From: Lysobacteraceae bacterium P
Lineage (GTDB): Bacteria; Pseudomonadota; Gammaproteobacteria; Xanthomonadales; Xanthomonadaceae
Assembly (NCBI GenBank): GCA_005503055.1
Contig: SCOX01000006.1
Location: 124,001 to 188,000 of the forward strand
Reading direction: 5' to 3'
DNA length: 64,000 bases
The notes beneath the pieces are model-generated. The model did no database searches, was not told where the DNA came from, and saw only the letters and a program-made list of their open reading frames with translations. Within the stretch, counting starts at the first letter, position 1. The number at the start of each line of letters is the position of its first letter. Both the position numbers and the translations under genes were made by a program. Of this stretch, positions 17,887 to 26,672 are shown piece by piece.

Positions 17887-18774
17887 TCAGATTTCCTCGG
17901 CCGCCGGCGCGGGCCGTTGCTTGCGCAAGGCCCGCAAGGCGATCAGCAGCACGCCGCCCAGGACCATCGCGCCGCCGACCAGCAGGCGCGGCCCCGGACG
18001 ATCGCCCCAGAACGCGATACCCAACCCGATCGCCAGCACCGGCACGAGCAGCAGCCAGGGCGTCACCTGCGCGACCGGGTAGCGCTGCACCAGCACGTAG
18101 TACAGCCCGTGGCCGAGCAGCGAGGACACGAAGGCGGCGTAGATCGCGCCCGCCCACGCGACCCAGCTCACCTGCGGCAGTAGCGCGAGCGCGCCCGGCT
18201 CCAGCCACGCGCTGACGGCGATCAGCGGCAGCACGCTGAACACCGCCGTCCAGCCTTGCTGGCTGTACACGTCCATGCCGCGCAGGCCCTTCATCAGCAC
18301 GGTGCCGACGGCGAGGAACGCGGCCGATACCAGCATCAGCACCAGCGACATCGGATGGTCCAGGACCACCGGATCGAAGCCCAGCACGAGCACGCCGGCG
18401 AAGCTGATCGCGATCGCCAGTCCTGTGCGCCACGCGAAGCGTTCGCCCAGCCACCACCACGCCAGCAGCGTGGTCATCGGCACGTAGCTCTGCATCACGA
18501 TGGCGGGCGAGGAGAGGTCGCCGGAGAGCTTGAGCGCGGTGAAGCTCAGCCCGAAGTGCAGCACGCCGATGCACAGGCAGACGGCCAGCAGGCGTGGCCA
18601 CTGGCCGGGCGCAGGTCGTTTCACGAGCCATACCAGTGGCACGGCGAGCAACGCGAAGCGCAACGCCGTGAACAGGAACGGCGGGATCTCGCGCATCGCC
18701 AGCGCGGAGGTGAGGAAGTTGACGGCCCACGCCACGACGACGACGAGGACCAGGACGAGATCGCGGGCGGGCAT
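17887..18774 (-). CDS. EamA/DMT-family transporter
   Basis: Ten-helix drug/metabolite-type transporter (295 aa) with two EamA repeats; small metabolites or amino acids are typical cargo but the substrate is not readable. The first helices are LVLVLVVVVAWAVNFLTSA and PPFLFTALRFALLAVPLVWL, and the repeat boundary is at about residue 145. The C-terminus is a short Arg/Lys-rich tail. The start MPARDLVLVL at 18774 was chosen over an upstream in-frame ATG because the extra 30 residues are polar and unlike the family. The stop is one base from that of the convergent SDR gene. Confidence 0.85.
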   Translation of the reverse strand: MPARDLVLVLVVVVAWAVNFLTSALAMREIPPFLFTALRFALLAVPLVWLVKRPAPGQWPRLLAVCLCIGVLHFGLSFTALKLSGDLSSPAIVMQSYVPMTTLLAWWWLGERFAWRTGLAIAISFAGVLVLGFDPVVLDHPMSLVLMLVSAAFLAVGTVLMKGLRGMDVYSQQGWTAVFSVLPLIAVSAWLEPGALALLPQVSWVAWAGAIYAAFVSSLLGHGLYYVLVQRYPVAQVTPWLLLVPVLAIGLGIAFWGDRPGPRLLVGGAMVLGGVLLIALRALRKQRPAPAAEEI

Positions 18775-18850
18775 GGAGTTCCAGGGGGAGCGCGCGGGGC
18801 CGGGCGCGCGGGTGCGCCCATTGTCCGCCGCGCGGGGCGATGCGACCAGT

Positions 18851-18864
18851 TTGATCCGGCTCAA
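18851..18864 (+). promoter_or_regulatory. FNR/Anr-like box TTGAT-CCGG-CTCAA
   Basis: Matches the FNR consensus TTGAT-N4-ATCAA at 9 of 10 defined positions. Its centre at 18857.5 lies 41.5 bases upstream of the start site predicted from the TACAGT -10 at 18887-18892, the classic activating position. It precedes a gene for a predicted diiron oxygen-binding protein, which fits oxygen-responsive control. A regulator for it is not in the window. Confidence 0.6.
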
Positions 18865-18886
18865 ACCGTGGGGAGGTCGTGCTCTC

Positions 18887-18892
18887 TACAGT
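18887..18892 (+). promoter_or_regulatory. -10 box TACAGT
   Basis: A four-of-six match to the sigma-70 -10, 22 bases after the FNR-like box and 26 bases before the start codon. No -35 hexamer is present, as expected for a class II activator-dependent promoter. Confidence 0.45.
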
Positions 18893-18918
18893 CGCCGCCT
18901 TCGGTAAAGGGGAAGACC

Positions 18919-19686
18919 ATGGCCACGATCCTGTTCGACCAGCCCGGGCACCGCTGCATCGCCTTCAGCGACCTGGTGCGCGGCGACGACGGCGTGCAGG
19001 CCAACCAGTTCCTGATCCAGCATCGCGATTGCAATGCGTTGCTCGATCCGGGCGGCGCGCTGCTCTACAACCCGCTGATCCTGGCGATCGGCGAGTTCGT
19101 CGCGCCGACCGACATCACCTGGCTGCTGTGCTCGCACCAGGACCCGGACATCATCGGTTCGGTCGACAAGTGGTTGCTGTACACGAACACCACCGTGGTG
19201 TGCTCGAAGTTGTGGGGCCGTTTCGTGCCGCACGTGGTGCCGGGCTATCTGCGCAACACCGGCGCCGACCGTTACGTGCTGCTTCCGGACAGGGGAGGGC
19301 GCATCCCGATGGGCGACAGCTTCGTGCGCGCGCTGCCGGCGCACTTCATGCATTCGGTGGGGAATTTCAGTTTCTTCGATCCGGTGAGCCGGATCCTGTT
19401 CTCCGGCGACATCGGCGCCTCGATGGTGCCCAGCCGCACGCCGTACGCGTTCGTCACCGACTTCGGCGCGCACGTGCCGCGCATGGAAGGGTTTCATCGA
19501 CGCTACATGGCGTCCAACCGTGTCGCCAGGCTATGGGCGCGGATGGTGCGCGAGCTCGCCCCGGCGATGCTCGTGCCCCAGCACGGGCTGCCCATGCGCG
19601 GCGAGGAAATGGAGCGCTTCCTCGACTGGCTCGAAGTGCTGGAATGCGGCGTCGACCTCGTCGGGCCGGAGGATTACCAGCTCTGA
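18919..19686 (+). CDS. Metallo-beta-lactamase-fold diiron oxygen-binding-type protein
   Basis: Single-domain MBL-fold protein (255 aa) resembling the diiron domain of flavodiiron proteins and the oxygen-binding diiron proteins. Metal-site segments visible are LLCSHQDPDIIGS, LPAHFMHSVGNFSFFDP, LFSGDIGASM and LVPQHGLPM. The first motif reads HxDxD where flavodiiron proteins have HxExD. There is no flavodoxin domain. A plausible role is oxygen sensing or scavenging in the cytoplasm; it could instead be a hydrolase. The start at 18919 has GGGGAAG upstream, and an FNR-like box lies in the promoter. Confidence 0.82.
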   Translation: MATILFDQPGHRCIAFSDLVRGDDGVQANQFLIQHRDCNALLDPGGALLYNPLILAIGEFVAPTDITWLLCSHQDPDIIGSVDKWLLYTNTTVVCSKLWGRFVPHVVPGYLRNTGADRYVLLPDRGGRIPMGDSFVRALPAHFMHSVGNFSFFDPVSRILFSGDIGASMVPSRTPYAFVTDFGAHVPRMEGFHRRYMASNRVARLWARMVRELAPAMLVPQHGLPMRGEEMERFLDWLEVLECGVDLVGPEDYQL

Positions 19687-19693
19687 CGTTGGC

Positions 19694-20200
19694 TCAGTAG
19701 CGTATGCCGACCTTGCGCAGCAGCTTCGACATCACCCAGGCCGGACCGATCAGCAGGTAGGTCAGGTCGGTGAGGAAGCTCGGGCGCTTGTTCTCGAAGC
19801 GCTTGCTGTGTCCGATGAACTGGCCGACCCAGGCGACGACGAACACGCCGATGGCCAGCCACAGCAGCGTCTGCGTGCCGAAGCTGTCGTGGATCCACTT
19901 GGTGAGCAGGCCCATCAGCACGTACATCGCCAGCATGGCCAGGCCGAGGGTGCGCGACGCGCGGTAGTAGAACAACCCCGTCACCAACATCGCCGCCGCC
20001 GCCCAGACGCCGGCGCTGAACCACGTGCCCGGCGCGGGGATGCACCACAGCAGCGCGATCACGCTCCACAGGATCGCCGGCACGCAGACGACGTGGATGA
20101 GCTGGTTGGTGGCGTTGCGATGGTCGGCCGAATAGTGGGCGAACCATCGGTCGATCGGGCGCTGTGCGACGTGCTGCGAAGACTCGGCGGCGGTGTTCAT
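19694..20200 (-). CDS. DUF962/Mpo1-like membrane protein
   Basis: Membrane protein (168 aa) of the DUF962 family, related to yeast Mpo1, an Fe-dependent dioxygenase of 2-hydroxy fatty acids. Family residues are in DRWFAHYSADHRNATNQLIH (conserved His and Asn positions) and in the C-terminal FIGHSKRFENKRPSFLTDL. Four hydrophobic helices lie between. The start MNTAAESSQH at 20200 was preferred to a 61-residue longer reading whose sequence is Arg-rich. The enzymatic role here is inferred from the family only. Confidence 0.82.
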   Translation of the reverse strand: MNTAAESSQHVAQRPIDRWFAHYSADHRNATNQLIHVVCVPAILWSVIALLWCIPAPGTWFSAGVWAAAAMLVTGLFYYRASRTLGLAMLAMYVLMGLLTKWIHDSFGTQTLLWLAIGVFVVAWVGQFIGHSKRFENKRPSFLTDLTYLLIGPAWVMSKLLRKVGIRY

Positions 20201-20235
20201 GACGACCCCTCCCAAGGTGGCATGACAGCCCGCGC

Positions 20236-20571
20236 TCAATGCGCGGAGGACTTCGAGAATAGCTGGATTACGGCGACGCCGGCCACAATCAGGCCAATCC
20301 CGGCCAAGGCCGGCAGGTCGAGCGGCTGCTTCAGTACGGCCCAGCCGATCAGGGCGATCAGGACGATGCCTGCTCCCGACCAAATGGCGTAGGCCACGCC
20401 CACGGGAACGGTCTTGAGCACGAGCGAGAGGAAGTAGAACGCGATCGCGTAGCCGGCGGCGACGACCAGCGATGGCCCGGGTCGAGTGAAACCGTCCGAG
20501 GCCTTCAGCGCGCTGGTGGCGATGACCTCGGCGGCGATGGCGATGGCGAGGTAGACGTAGCCAGGGCTCAT
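20236..20571 (-). CDS. SMR-family multidrug/cation efflux protein (EmrE-like)
   Basis: Four-helix small multidrug resistance protein (111 aa) working as a dimer in the inner membrane to exchange protons for cationic drugs or guanidinium-type compounds. The essential Glu is in the first helix, [15 protein letters not shown], followed by [20 protein letters not shown] and [20 protein letters not shown], typical of the family. It starts 7 bases after the stop of the DUF6714-like gene, so the two may share a transcript with purC. Confidence 0.93.
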   Translation of the reverse strand: MSPGYVYLAIAIAAEVIATSALKASDGFTRPGPSLVVAAGYAIAFYFLSLVLKTVPVGVAYAIWSGAGIVLIALIGWAVLKQPLDLPALAGIGLIVAGVAVIQLFSKSSAH

Positions 20572-20578
20572 GGATGCC

Positions 20579-21058
20579 TCAACGGTAGGTGGCGCCGGGT
20601 GCCCAGTATTCCTCCATCGCCGTCATCGCATCGTCCGTGTGCATCGAACGTGGATCGAAGGCAAGCAGATCGAGGAACTGCGACACCGCAGCGTTCTGTT
20701 CGGGGGATAGCGTCGCGAATCGCGGTGGGTCGCGGTCTGGCGGCCGCAACGAGAACGGCAGGGTATCGGTGGACATCGAGGGCGCCCGTCCGCGAAATCG
20801 ATCCAGCCCGTGACGCATCAGGATCGGCAGGTAGTAGCGCCACGACGCCGGGTCGAGGTGATGCTGCCCCAGCAATTGGCCTCGAGATACGCCACGTCGG
20901 GCGTATCGAGCGCTGGATCCCACGGCGGAGGCGGCGCGTAGTCGTCCAGCGCATTTGCCGGCGCGCAGCGTGATCGCGGGCCGATCCGCAGGCTCGACGA
21001 AGGCCGCCGCGATCAGAGCCCTCAACGCCGCTTCTTCGCGGATCAGCGGCTCCTGCAT
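20579..21058 (-). CDS. DUF6714-like protein with two compensating frameshifts
   Basis: Uncharacterised protein, continuous in one frame for 159 aa, but residues about 36-69 look wrong. In another frame the same bases encode [18 protein letters not shown] and then [14 protein letters not shown], which join naturally to the flanking ITLRAG and [17 protein letters not shown] one-base excess near 20954-20956 (an AAA run) and a one-base loss near 20856-20862 would restore one coherent protein. The C-terminal [19 protein letters not shown] is family-like. It is probably cotranscribed with purC, 4 bases upstream. Sequencing error and real mutation cannot be told apart here. Confidence 0.65.
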   Translation of the reverse strand: MQEPLIREEAALRALIAAAFVEPADRPAITLRAGKCAGRLRAASAVGSSARYARRGVSRGQLLGQHHLDPASWRYYLPILMRHGLDRFRGRAPSMSTDTLPFSLRPPDRDPPRFATLSPEQNAAVSQFLDLLAFDPRSMHTDDAMTAMEEYWAPGATYR

Positions 21059-21062
21059 GCGG

Positions 21063-21983
21063 TCAATCGACCGAAATCCCCGCCAGCTTCATCAGCGCCT
21101 CGGCGTACTTCGCGCGGGTACGCTCTATCACTTCGGCCGGCAGGTTCGGGCCCGGCGGCGTCTTGTCCCAGCCCAGCGTTTCCAGGTAGTCGCGCACGAA
21201 CTGCTTGTCGTAGCTCGGCGGGCTGGTCCCGACTTCGTACTGGTCGGCCGGCCAATAGCGCGAGGAATCCGGCGTGAGCATCTCGTCCATCACGTACAGG
21301 CGGCCATCGGCGTCCAGGCCGAACTCGAACTTGGTGTCGGCCAGGATGATGCCGCGCTCGGCGGCGAAATCGCGGGCGAACTTGTACAGCCGCAGCGTCG
21401 CGTCTCGCACTTGTTCGGCGAGCGCCGCGCCGACGGTGTGCACCGCCGTGTCGAAGTCGATGTTCTCGTCGTGGTCGCCGACGGCGGCCTTGGTCGACGG
21501 GGTGAAGATCGGCTCGGCCAGTTGCTCGGCCTGGCGCAGTCCGTCGGGCAGGGCGATGCCGCTGACGCGGCCGGTGCGCTGGTAGTCCTTCCAGCCGCTG
21601 CCGATGAGATAGCCGCGCGCGATGCATTCCACCGGCACGGGCTTGAGGCGCTTGGTCACCACGGCGCGCTTGCCGTAAAGCGCGGCGTCCACGCCGGCCG
21701 GCAGCACCGAGGCGACGTCGATGCCGGTGAGGTGGTTGCGGATGATGTGCTCGGTCTTGCCGAACCAGAAATTGCTGATCTGGCAGAGCATCTCGCCCTT
21801 GCCCGGGATCGGATCGGGCAGGACCACGTCGAAGGCGGACAGGCGGTCGGTGGCGACCATCAGCAGGCATTCGCCCGCGTTGGCCGGCAGGCGGTCTGCG
21901 GGCAGGTCGAACACGTCGCGGACCTTGCCGCGATGGCGCAGGTGGAGGCCGGGCAGGTCGGACTGGAGCAGGGTCGTGGACAA
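21063..21983 (-). CDS. purC: SAICAR synthetase (phosphoribosylaminoimidazole-succinocarboxamide synthase)
   Basis: Purine-biosynthesis ligase (306 aa) joining CAIR and aspartate with ATP. Family signatures are [53 protein letters not shown], and [11 protein letters not shown] with [14 protein letters not shown]. The start is taken as the TTG at 21983 ([12 protein letters not shown]), which matches Xanthomonas PurC N-termini and has GGGGA 9-13 bases upstream. A TTG at 22007 is an alternative that adds eight residues. No ATG is available in the right place. Confidence 0.94.
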   Translation of the reverse strand: MSTTLLQSDLPGLHLRHRGKVRDVFDLPADRLPANAGECLLMVATDRLSAFDVVLPDPIPGKGEMLCQISNFWFGKTEHIIRNHLTGIDVASVLPAGVDAALYGKRAVVTKRLKPVPVECIARGYLIGSGWKDYQRTGRVSGIALPDGLRQAEQLAEPIFTPSTKAAVGDHDENIDFDTAVHTVGAALAEQVRDATLRLYKFARDFAAERGIILADTKFEFGLDADGRLYVMDEMLTPDSSRYWPADQYEVGTSPPSYDKQFVRDYLETLGWDKTPPGPNLPAEVIERTRAKYAEALMKLAGISVD

Positions 21984-22142
21984 CGCTGGAATCCCCAATG
22001 GTTGCAATGGAGTCCCTGCCCGACGCTCGCCTTGTTTCGCGCGCGTGCGCGACAGGGCCGGCCAGTGTACGCCGGGCGGCGGCGACGTGCAGGTAAACTG
22101 TCGGCGGACCTAAACGGGCGACCGCGGACCGCGGGGAGGACG

Positions 22143-22478
22143 ATGAAACGCTGGTACGGCAAGCTGCTCGGCTTCGTGGCGGGCGCCGCGCTTTTTCGCA
22201 CCAACCCCTTGTTCGGGGCCCTGGTCGGTCTGCTGGTCGGCCACGCCTTCGACATCGACTGGTTCAAGCTGGGCCGGGACAATCCGTATGCCGCGCTGGG
22301 CCTGACCTCGGACGCCACCGATGCCGAAATCGACCAGGCCTACCGCCGGCTGATGTCGCAGTACCACCCCGATCGCATGGCGGGCGCCGCGGCGGAACTG
22401 CGCCAGCAGGCCGAAGTCCGTGCCCGCGAGATCAACCAGGCCTACGACCGCATCAAGACGCTGCGCAAGCGCCGTTAG
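22143..22478 (+). CDS. Small membrane-anchored J-domain protein
   Basis: DnaJ-like cochaperone (111 aa). An N-terminal hydrophobic hairpin ([25 protein letters not shown]) resembles the DjlA membrane segment. The C-terminal J domain reads [20 protein letters not shown] and has the essential HPD in SQYHPDRM, followed by [13 protein letters not shown]. It lacks the middle TerB-like region of full-length DjlA. It would stimulate DnaK at the membrane. The ribosome-binding site GGGGAGGA is 2 bases before the ATG. It is divergent from purC. Confidence 0.88.
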   Translation: MKRWYGKLLGFVAGAALFRTNPLFGALVGLLVGHAFDIDWFKLGRDNPYAALGLTSDATDAEIDQAYRRLMSQYHPDRMAGAAAELRQQAEVRAREINQAYDRIKTLRKRR

Positions 22479-22516
22479 CCGCCCCATCCCGCATCGCCGT
22501 TCCCACGAGATCTCCC

Positions 22517-23206
22517 ATGCAATCCACCGTCATCGCCCCGTCCATTCTTTCGGCCAACTTCGCCCGGCTCGGCGAGGAGGTCGACAACGTGCTCAAGGCA
22601 GGCGCCGACTGGGTGCACTTCGACGTGATGGACAACCACTACGTCCCCAATCTGACGATCGGTCCGATGGTCTGCGAGGCCCTGCGCAAGCACGGCGTGA
22701 CCGCACCGATCGACGTGCACCTGATGGTCGAGCCGGTGGACCGCATCGTCCCCGACTTCGCCAAGGCCGGCGCCTCGCTCATCAGTTTCCATCCCGAAGC
22801 CAGCGCGCACGTGCACCGCACGGTCCAGCTGATCAAGTCGCACGGCTGCCAGGCCGGCGTGGTGCTCAACCCGGCCACGCCGATCGACGTGCTCGACTGG
22901 GTGCTGGAAGACCTGGACATGGTCCTGCTGATGTCGGTGAACCCCGGCTTCGGCGGCCAGAGCTTCATTCCTTCGGCGCTGGAAAAACTGCGCCGCGTGC
23001 GCGAGAAGATCGACGCCACCGGCAAGCCGATCCGGTTGGAAATCGACGGCGGCGTGAAGGCCGACAACATCGGCGAGATCGCCGCCGCGGGCGCGGACAC
23101 CTTCGTCGCCGGCTCGGCGATCTTCAACGCTCCGGGCTCTGACCAGCGCGGCTACGCCGACGTGATCGCGCGGATGAAGGATGCCGTGGCGAAGGTGCGC
23201 GGATGA
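22517..23206 (+). CDS. rpe: Ribulose-phosphate 3-epimerase
   Basis: TIM-barrel pentose-phosphate-pathway enzyme (229 aa) interconverting ribulose-5-phosphate and xylulose-5-phosphate. Signatures: [34 protein letters not shown] (metal-site His/Asp), [20 protein letters not shown], and [11 protein letters not shown] with the catalytic Asp. The next gene overlaps its stop by 4 bases (ATGA). Residues are intact throughout. Confidence 0.96.
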   Translation: MQSTVIAPSILSANFARLGEEVDNVLKAGADWVHFDVMDNHYVPNLTIGPMVCEALRKHGVTAPIDVHLMVEPVDRIVPDFAKAGASLISFHPEASAHVHRTVQLIKSHGCQAGVVLNPATPIDVLDWVLEDLDMVLLMSVNPGFGGQSFIPSALEKLRRVREKIDATGKPIRLEIDGGVKADNIGEIAAAGADTFVAGSAIFNAPGSDQRGYADVIARMKDAVAKVRG

Positions 23207-23697
23207 AAACCTGCGACCTGTGCGATCTGCACGACGCGCAGGTGCGCGTGGTCGACCTGCCGCTGTTCGATTTCGGCGGCCGGTTGGCGTTCAACGGGCT
23301 GGTCAGCACGGTCAAGGCAGCGGACGACAACTCGCGCGTGCGCGAAGCGGTGGAGGAGGCCGGTCAGGGCCGCGTGTTGGTGATCGACGCCGCCGGCTCA
23401 ACGCAACGCGCGATGCTCGGCGATCTGCTCGCCGCGAAAGCCGCGGAAAACGGCTGGGCCGGCGTGATCGTGTTCGGCGCCATCCGCGACAGCGACGCGA
23501 TCGCCACGATCGACCTGGGCGTGAAGGCGCTGGGCACATGCCCGCGCAAGACCGAGAAACTCGGCGCCGGTGAGCGCGACGTCGATGTGGAATTGGGCGG
23601 CGTGCGCATCCGCGCGGGCGATTGGCTGTGCGCGGACGAAGACGGCGTGGTCGTGGCGGACACCGACCTGCGCTGGGCGCAGGGCAGTACGCCCTGA
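23203..23697 (+). CDS. rraA: RraA-family protein (ribonuclease E activity regulator)
   Basis: Protein of 164 aa close in length and sequence to RraA, which binds RNase E and modulates mRNA decay; relatives are 4-hydroxy-4-methyl-2-oxoglutarate aldolases. Landmarks are [51 protein letters not shown] and [20 protein letters not shown]. It is translationally coupled to rpe by an ATGA overlap. A 12-bp hairpin lies 24 bases downstream. Confidence 0.9.
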   Translation: MKTCDLCDLHDAQVRVVDLPLFDFGGRLAFNGLVSTVKAADDNSRVREAVEEAGQGRVLVIDAAGSTQRAMLGDLLAAKAAENGWAGVIVFGAIRDSDAIATIDLGVKALGTCPRKTEKLGAGERDVDVELGGVRIRAGDWLCADEDGVVVADTDLRWAQGSTP

Positions 23698-23721
23698 CGA
23701 AACGCGCCTGGCGAAAACGCA

Positions 23722-23749
23722 CGCGGCAGGCCATCGCTGGCCTGCCGCG
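23722..23749 (+). terminator. Strong hairpin after rpe-rraA
   Basis: A perfect 12-bp inverted repeat CGCGGCAGGCCA/TGGCCTGCCGCG with a TCGC loop, 24 bases past the rraA stop. It has no T-run, so it may act as an mRNA 3'-end barrier rather than a classic intrinsic terminator. Confidence 0.5.
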
Positions 23750-23930
23750 GAATACTTGGAGGCAATCCCGCCTCCGCCCGTCGTCCTTGAAGATGGACTC
23801 TGATTCTCCGGCCTTTCGATGACGGATGTGTGACGCGTCGCGGGATTTCGTGCCCGGGCGACCCGGCGTCGTTCACGATCGCTCGCACCGCCATTGCGTA
23901 GCCTGCGCGCTGGTTCCCTGCGTGGCGACG

Positions 23931-24875
23931 ATGACGAAGTCCTGGCGTCTGCTCCTCAATGGCAAGTCCGCAGGCGACGACGCGCTGCGCGAAGCGGTCG
24001 CATCGATGCGCGAATCCGGCGTCGCGCTGGACGTGCGCGTGACGTGGGAGCGCGGCGATGCCAAGCGGTATGTCGACGAAGCCCTCGCAGATGGCGTCAC
24101 GTGCGTGATCGCCTGCGGCGGCGACGGTACCTTGGGCGAAGTGGCCGCCGCGCTGGCCGAGCGCGACGAACACGCAGATGCATTGCCCGCACTCGGTCTG
24201 GTGCCGATGGGCACCGCGAACGATTTCGCCACCGCCGCGACGATTCCCACCGAGCCCCTGGAAGCGCTGCGATTGATCGGCGCGAGCACGCCGCACGCGA
24301 TCGATCTGCTGCGTGTGGACGCCGACGGCGAACGCCACTGGTGCGCCAATCTCGCCAGCGGCGGCTTCGGCACCGAGGTCACGGTCGAGACCGACGACGG
24401 CCTGAAGAAACTCCTCGGCGGGCTGGCCTACCTGGTGACCGGCGTCGCGCGCGTGGGCCGCATCGATCCGGTCCAGGCGCACCTGCACGGCGAGGGCTTC
24501 GACTGGAAGGGCGGCTTCATCGCGCTGGGCATCGGCAACGGCCGGCAGGCCGGCGGCGGGCAGGTCCTGTGTCCCGATGCGCACGTGGACGACGGCCTGC
24601 TCGACGTGACGGTGATTCCCGAACTGGCCGGCGAGTTGGCCACCACCGTCGCCACGCTGATGCGCGAAGGTCGCGGCGCCGCGCTCGAACGCGTGGGCGA
24701 ACGCGCGCGCATGCGTGCGCTGGTCGTCGATGCCGACGAGCCGATGGCGCTCAACCTCGACGGCGAGCCGGTGCAGTCGCGCCGGTTCGAGATCGCCTGC
24801 GTGCCGGCACGCCTGCGCATGCACCTGCCCGCGCATTGCCCATTGCTGTCGCCGGCTCGCATCGCGTTGCGCTGA
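23931..24875 (+). CDS. yegS: Diacylglycerol/lipid kinase-like protein (YegS type)
   Basis: Lipid kinase of the DAGK catalytic family (314 aa). The nucleotide-binding [13 protein letters not shown] and the [13 protein letters not shown] motif are complete. The second domain carries [20 protein letters not shown] and [20 protein letters not shown]. It would phosphorylate diacylglycerol, phosphatidylglycerol or a related lipid with ATP; the substrate is not settled in the family. The start [12 protein letters not shown] at 23931 is chosen because 35 upstream in-frame residues are not family-like. Confidence 0.9.
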   Translation: MTKSWRLLLNGKSAGDDALREAVASMRESGVALDVRVTWERGDAKRYVDEALADGVTCVIACGGDGTLGEVAAALAERDEHADALPALGLVPMGTANDFATAATIPTEPLEALRLIGASTPHAIDLLRVDADGERHWCANLASGGFGTEVTVETDDGLKKLLGGLAYLVTGVARVGRIDPVQAHLHGEGFDWKGGFIALGIGNGRQAGGGQVLCPDAHVDDGLLDVTVIPELAGELATTVATLMREGRGAALERVGERARMRALVVDADEPMALNLDGEPVQSRRFEIACVPARLRMHLPAHCPLLSPARIALR

Positions 24876-24880
24876 CCCGG

Positions 24881-24886
24881 TAAAGT
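24881..24886 (+). promoter_or_regulatory. -10 box TAAAGT before the trpE leader ORF
   Basis: TAAAGT ends seven bases before the ATG of the Trp-containing leader ORF, so the transcript would begin on or next to that ATG. The same spacing and similar bases (TACAGT-AGGGCC-ATG) occur before the trpG leader. No good -35 was found. Confidence 0.45.
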
Positions 24887-24893
24887 ACGGGCG

Positions 24894-25058
24894 ATGAGCC
24901 GCGCGCCCGCCCCCCTCCGGACGATCCCGCATTTCCACGCCGACGCGGGTTGGCGATGGCGACCGTGTGTCGCTTCGCACCTCCCGTCGACTTCCCAGGA
25001 AATGCCGCGTGACCCTCGATCCCTCGCAGTCCAATCCCTTCCAGGCCAAGCCCGCTGA
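24894..25058 (+). CDS. Candidate trp leader peptide ahead of trpE
   Basis: A 54-codon ORF beginning [20 protein letters not shown] and continuing [18 protein letters not shown], with two Trp codons in a GWRW motif. It overlaps the trpE start by 50 bases in another frame. The first 35 or so residues align with the leader ORF before trpG (GWRWWP there), and the DNA segment GGGTTGGCGATGG is identical in both. No clear terminator/antiterminator pair was found, so attenuation is inferred from Trp codons, position and the paired occurrence. Confidence 0.5.
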   Translation: MSRAPAPLRTIPHFHADAGWRWRPCVASHLPSTSQEMPRDPRSLAVQSLPGQAR

Positions 25059-26526
25059 GGGCCACACCCTCGTCCCCGTCGTGCGCGAAGTCCTGAGCGA
25101 CCTCGACACGCCGCTGTCGGTCTACCTCAAGCTTGCCGACGGCCCGCATACGTATCTGTTCGAATCAGTCGAAGGCGGCGAGCGGTTCGGCCGTTACTCG
25201 ATCATCGGCCTGCCGGCGCGTCGTGTTTACGCCTTCGTCGGGCACACGTTGTTCGTCACCGAAGACGGCGAACTGCTCGAAAGTCGAGTCGTCGACGATC
25301 CCTTCGCCGAGGTCGAGCGCCTGCGTGCCGCGCACAGCGTGCCGACGATCCCGGGGCTGCCGGGCTTCACCGGCGGGCTGGTCGGCTGGTTCGGTTTCGA
25401 ATGCATCCAGTACATCGAACCGCGCTTGGCCGGCGGCGATACGCCGGACGAACTCGGCACGCCCGACATCCTGCTGATGCAGAGCGATGAGCTGGCGGTG
25501 TTCGACAACCTCAAGGGCCGCCTGTACCTCATCGTGCATGCCGATCCGTCGGAACCGCGCGCGATGGCCCGCGCGAACCGGCGCCTGGACGAGCTCGTGC
25601 ACCGCCTGCGCCAGGGCGGCCCGGGCTATCCGGAAACGCTGGAAGGGCGCGTGCTGGACGAGGCGGACTTCGTGTCCGGTTTCACCCGCGAAGGCTTCAT
25701 CGAGGCGGTGGAGAAATCGAAGGAATACATCCGCGCCGGCGACATCTTCCAGGTCGTGCTGAGCCAGCGCCTGTCGGTGCCGTTCAAGGCGCGCCCCGTC
25801 GATGTCTACCGCGCGTTGCGCGCGTTGAACCCGTCGCCGTACATGTACTACCTCGATGTCGGCGGCACGCAGGTGGTGGGGTCGTCGCCGGAAATCCTGG
25901 TGCGCCTGCAACACACCGCTTCGGGGCAGGGCCACGTCACCGTGCGCCCCATCGCCGGCACGCGCCCGCGCGGCGAGACGCCGGAGCAGGACGCCGCGCT
26001 CGAAGCCGAACTGCTGGCCGATCCGAAGGAACGCGCCGAACACCTGATGCTCATCGACCTGGGCCGCAACGACGTCGGCCGCGTGTCGCAGGCCGGCACG
26101 GTGGAGGTCGGCGAGCAGTTCGTGATCGAGCGCTACAGCCACGTCATGCACATCGTCAGCGAGGTCACCGGCACGCTGAAGGACGGATTGAGCTACGCCG
26201 ACGTGTTGCGCGCAACGTTCCCGGCGGGCACGGTCAGCGGCGCGCCGAAGATCCGTGCGCTGGAGGTGATCCGCGAACTGGAACCAATCAAGCGCAACGT
26301 CTACGCCGGTTCCATTGGTTACCTGGGCTGGGGCGAACCCGGCCGCAGCGGCGATGCCGACACCGCCATCGCCATCCGCACCGCCGTGATCCAGGACGGA
26401 CGCCTGTACGTGCAGGCAGGCGCGGGCATCGTCTACGACTCCGATCCGGCGATGGAATGGGAGGAGACGATGAACAAGGGGCGCGCCCTGTTTCGCGCCG
26501 TCGCACAGGCCGCGCGCGGACTGTGA
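25009..26526 (+). CDS. trpE: Anthranilate synthase component I
   Basis: Chorismate-using subunit (505 aa) of anthranilate synthase, the first committed step of tryptophan synthesis. The N-terminal feedback region includes [20 protein letters not shown]. The chorismate-binding domain has [86 protein letters not shown] and [18 protein letters not shown] at 25009 is preferred, with AGGAAA upstream; an in-frame GTG at 24967 would add 14 basic residues. trpG is not adjacent: it lies 3.7 kb downstream. Confidence 0.95.
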   Translation: MTLDPSQSNPFQAKPAEGHTLVPVVREVLSDLDTPLSVYLKLADGPHTYLFESVEGGERFGRYSIIGLPARRVYAFVGHTLFVTEDGELLESRVVDDPFAEVERLRAAHSVPTIPGLPGFTGGLVGWFGFECIQYIEPRLAGGDTPDELGTPDILLMQSDELAVFDNLKGRLYLIVHADPSEPRAMARANRRLDELVHRLRQGGPGYPETLEGRVLDEADFVSGFTREGFIEAVEKSKEYIRAGDIFQVVLSQRLSVPFKARPVDVYRALRALNPSPYMYYLDVGGTQVVGSSPEILVRLQHTASGQGHVTVRPIAGTRPRGETPEQDAALEAELLADPKERAEHLMLIDLGRNDVGRVSQAGTVEVGEQFVIERYSHVMHIVSEVTGTLKDGLSYADVLRATFPAGTVSGAPKIRALEVIRELEPIKRNVYAGSIGYLGWGEPGRSGDADTAIAIRTAVIQDGRLYVQAGAGIVYDSDPAMEWEETMNKGRALFRAVAQAARGL

Positions 26527-26672
26527 TTCCGGTCGCGTAATTTCCTCCACGCGCTGTTCACATCGTGCGCGGGCATGACCGCATGCGCGCCTCGACAACG
26601 TTTTGTTCACAAACGGCGTTATTCACTGGGAACCACGGCGCTGTGGCGGCGCCGACAACGCGGGAGGCGGCC

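Noticed and set aside
24967-25008. Longer trpE starting at the GTG at 24967.
   Set aside because: The 14 added residues are basic and unlike TrpE N-termini, and the GTG at 25009 has a better ribosome-binding site.
26558-26620. Clp/CRP binding site from two TGTTCACA octamers before the DUF4145 gene.
   Set aside because: Neither has the second half-site of TGTGA-N6-TCACA at the right spacing. They are mentioned only as possible regulatory words.
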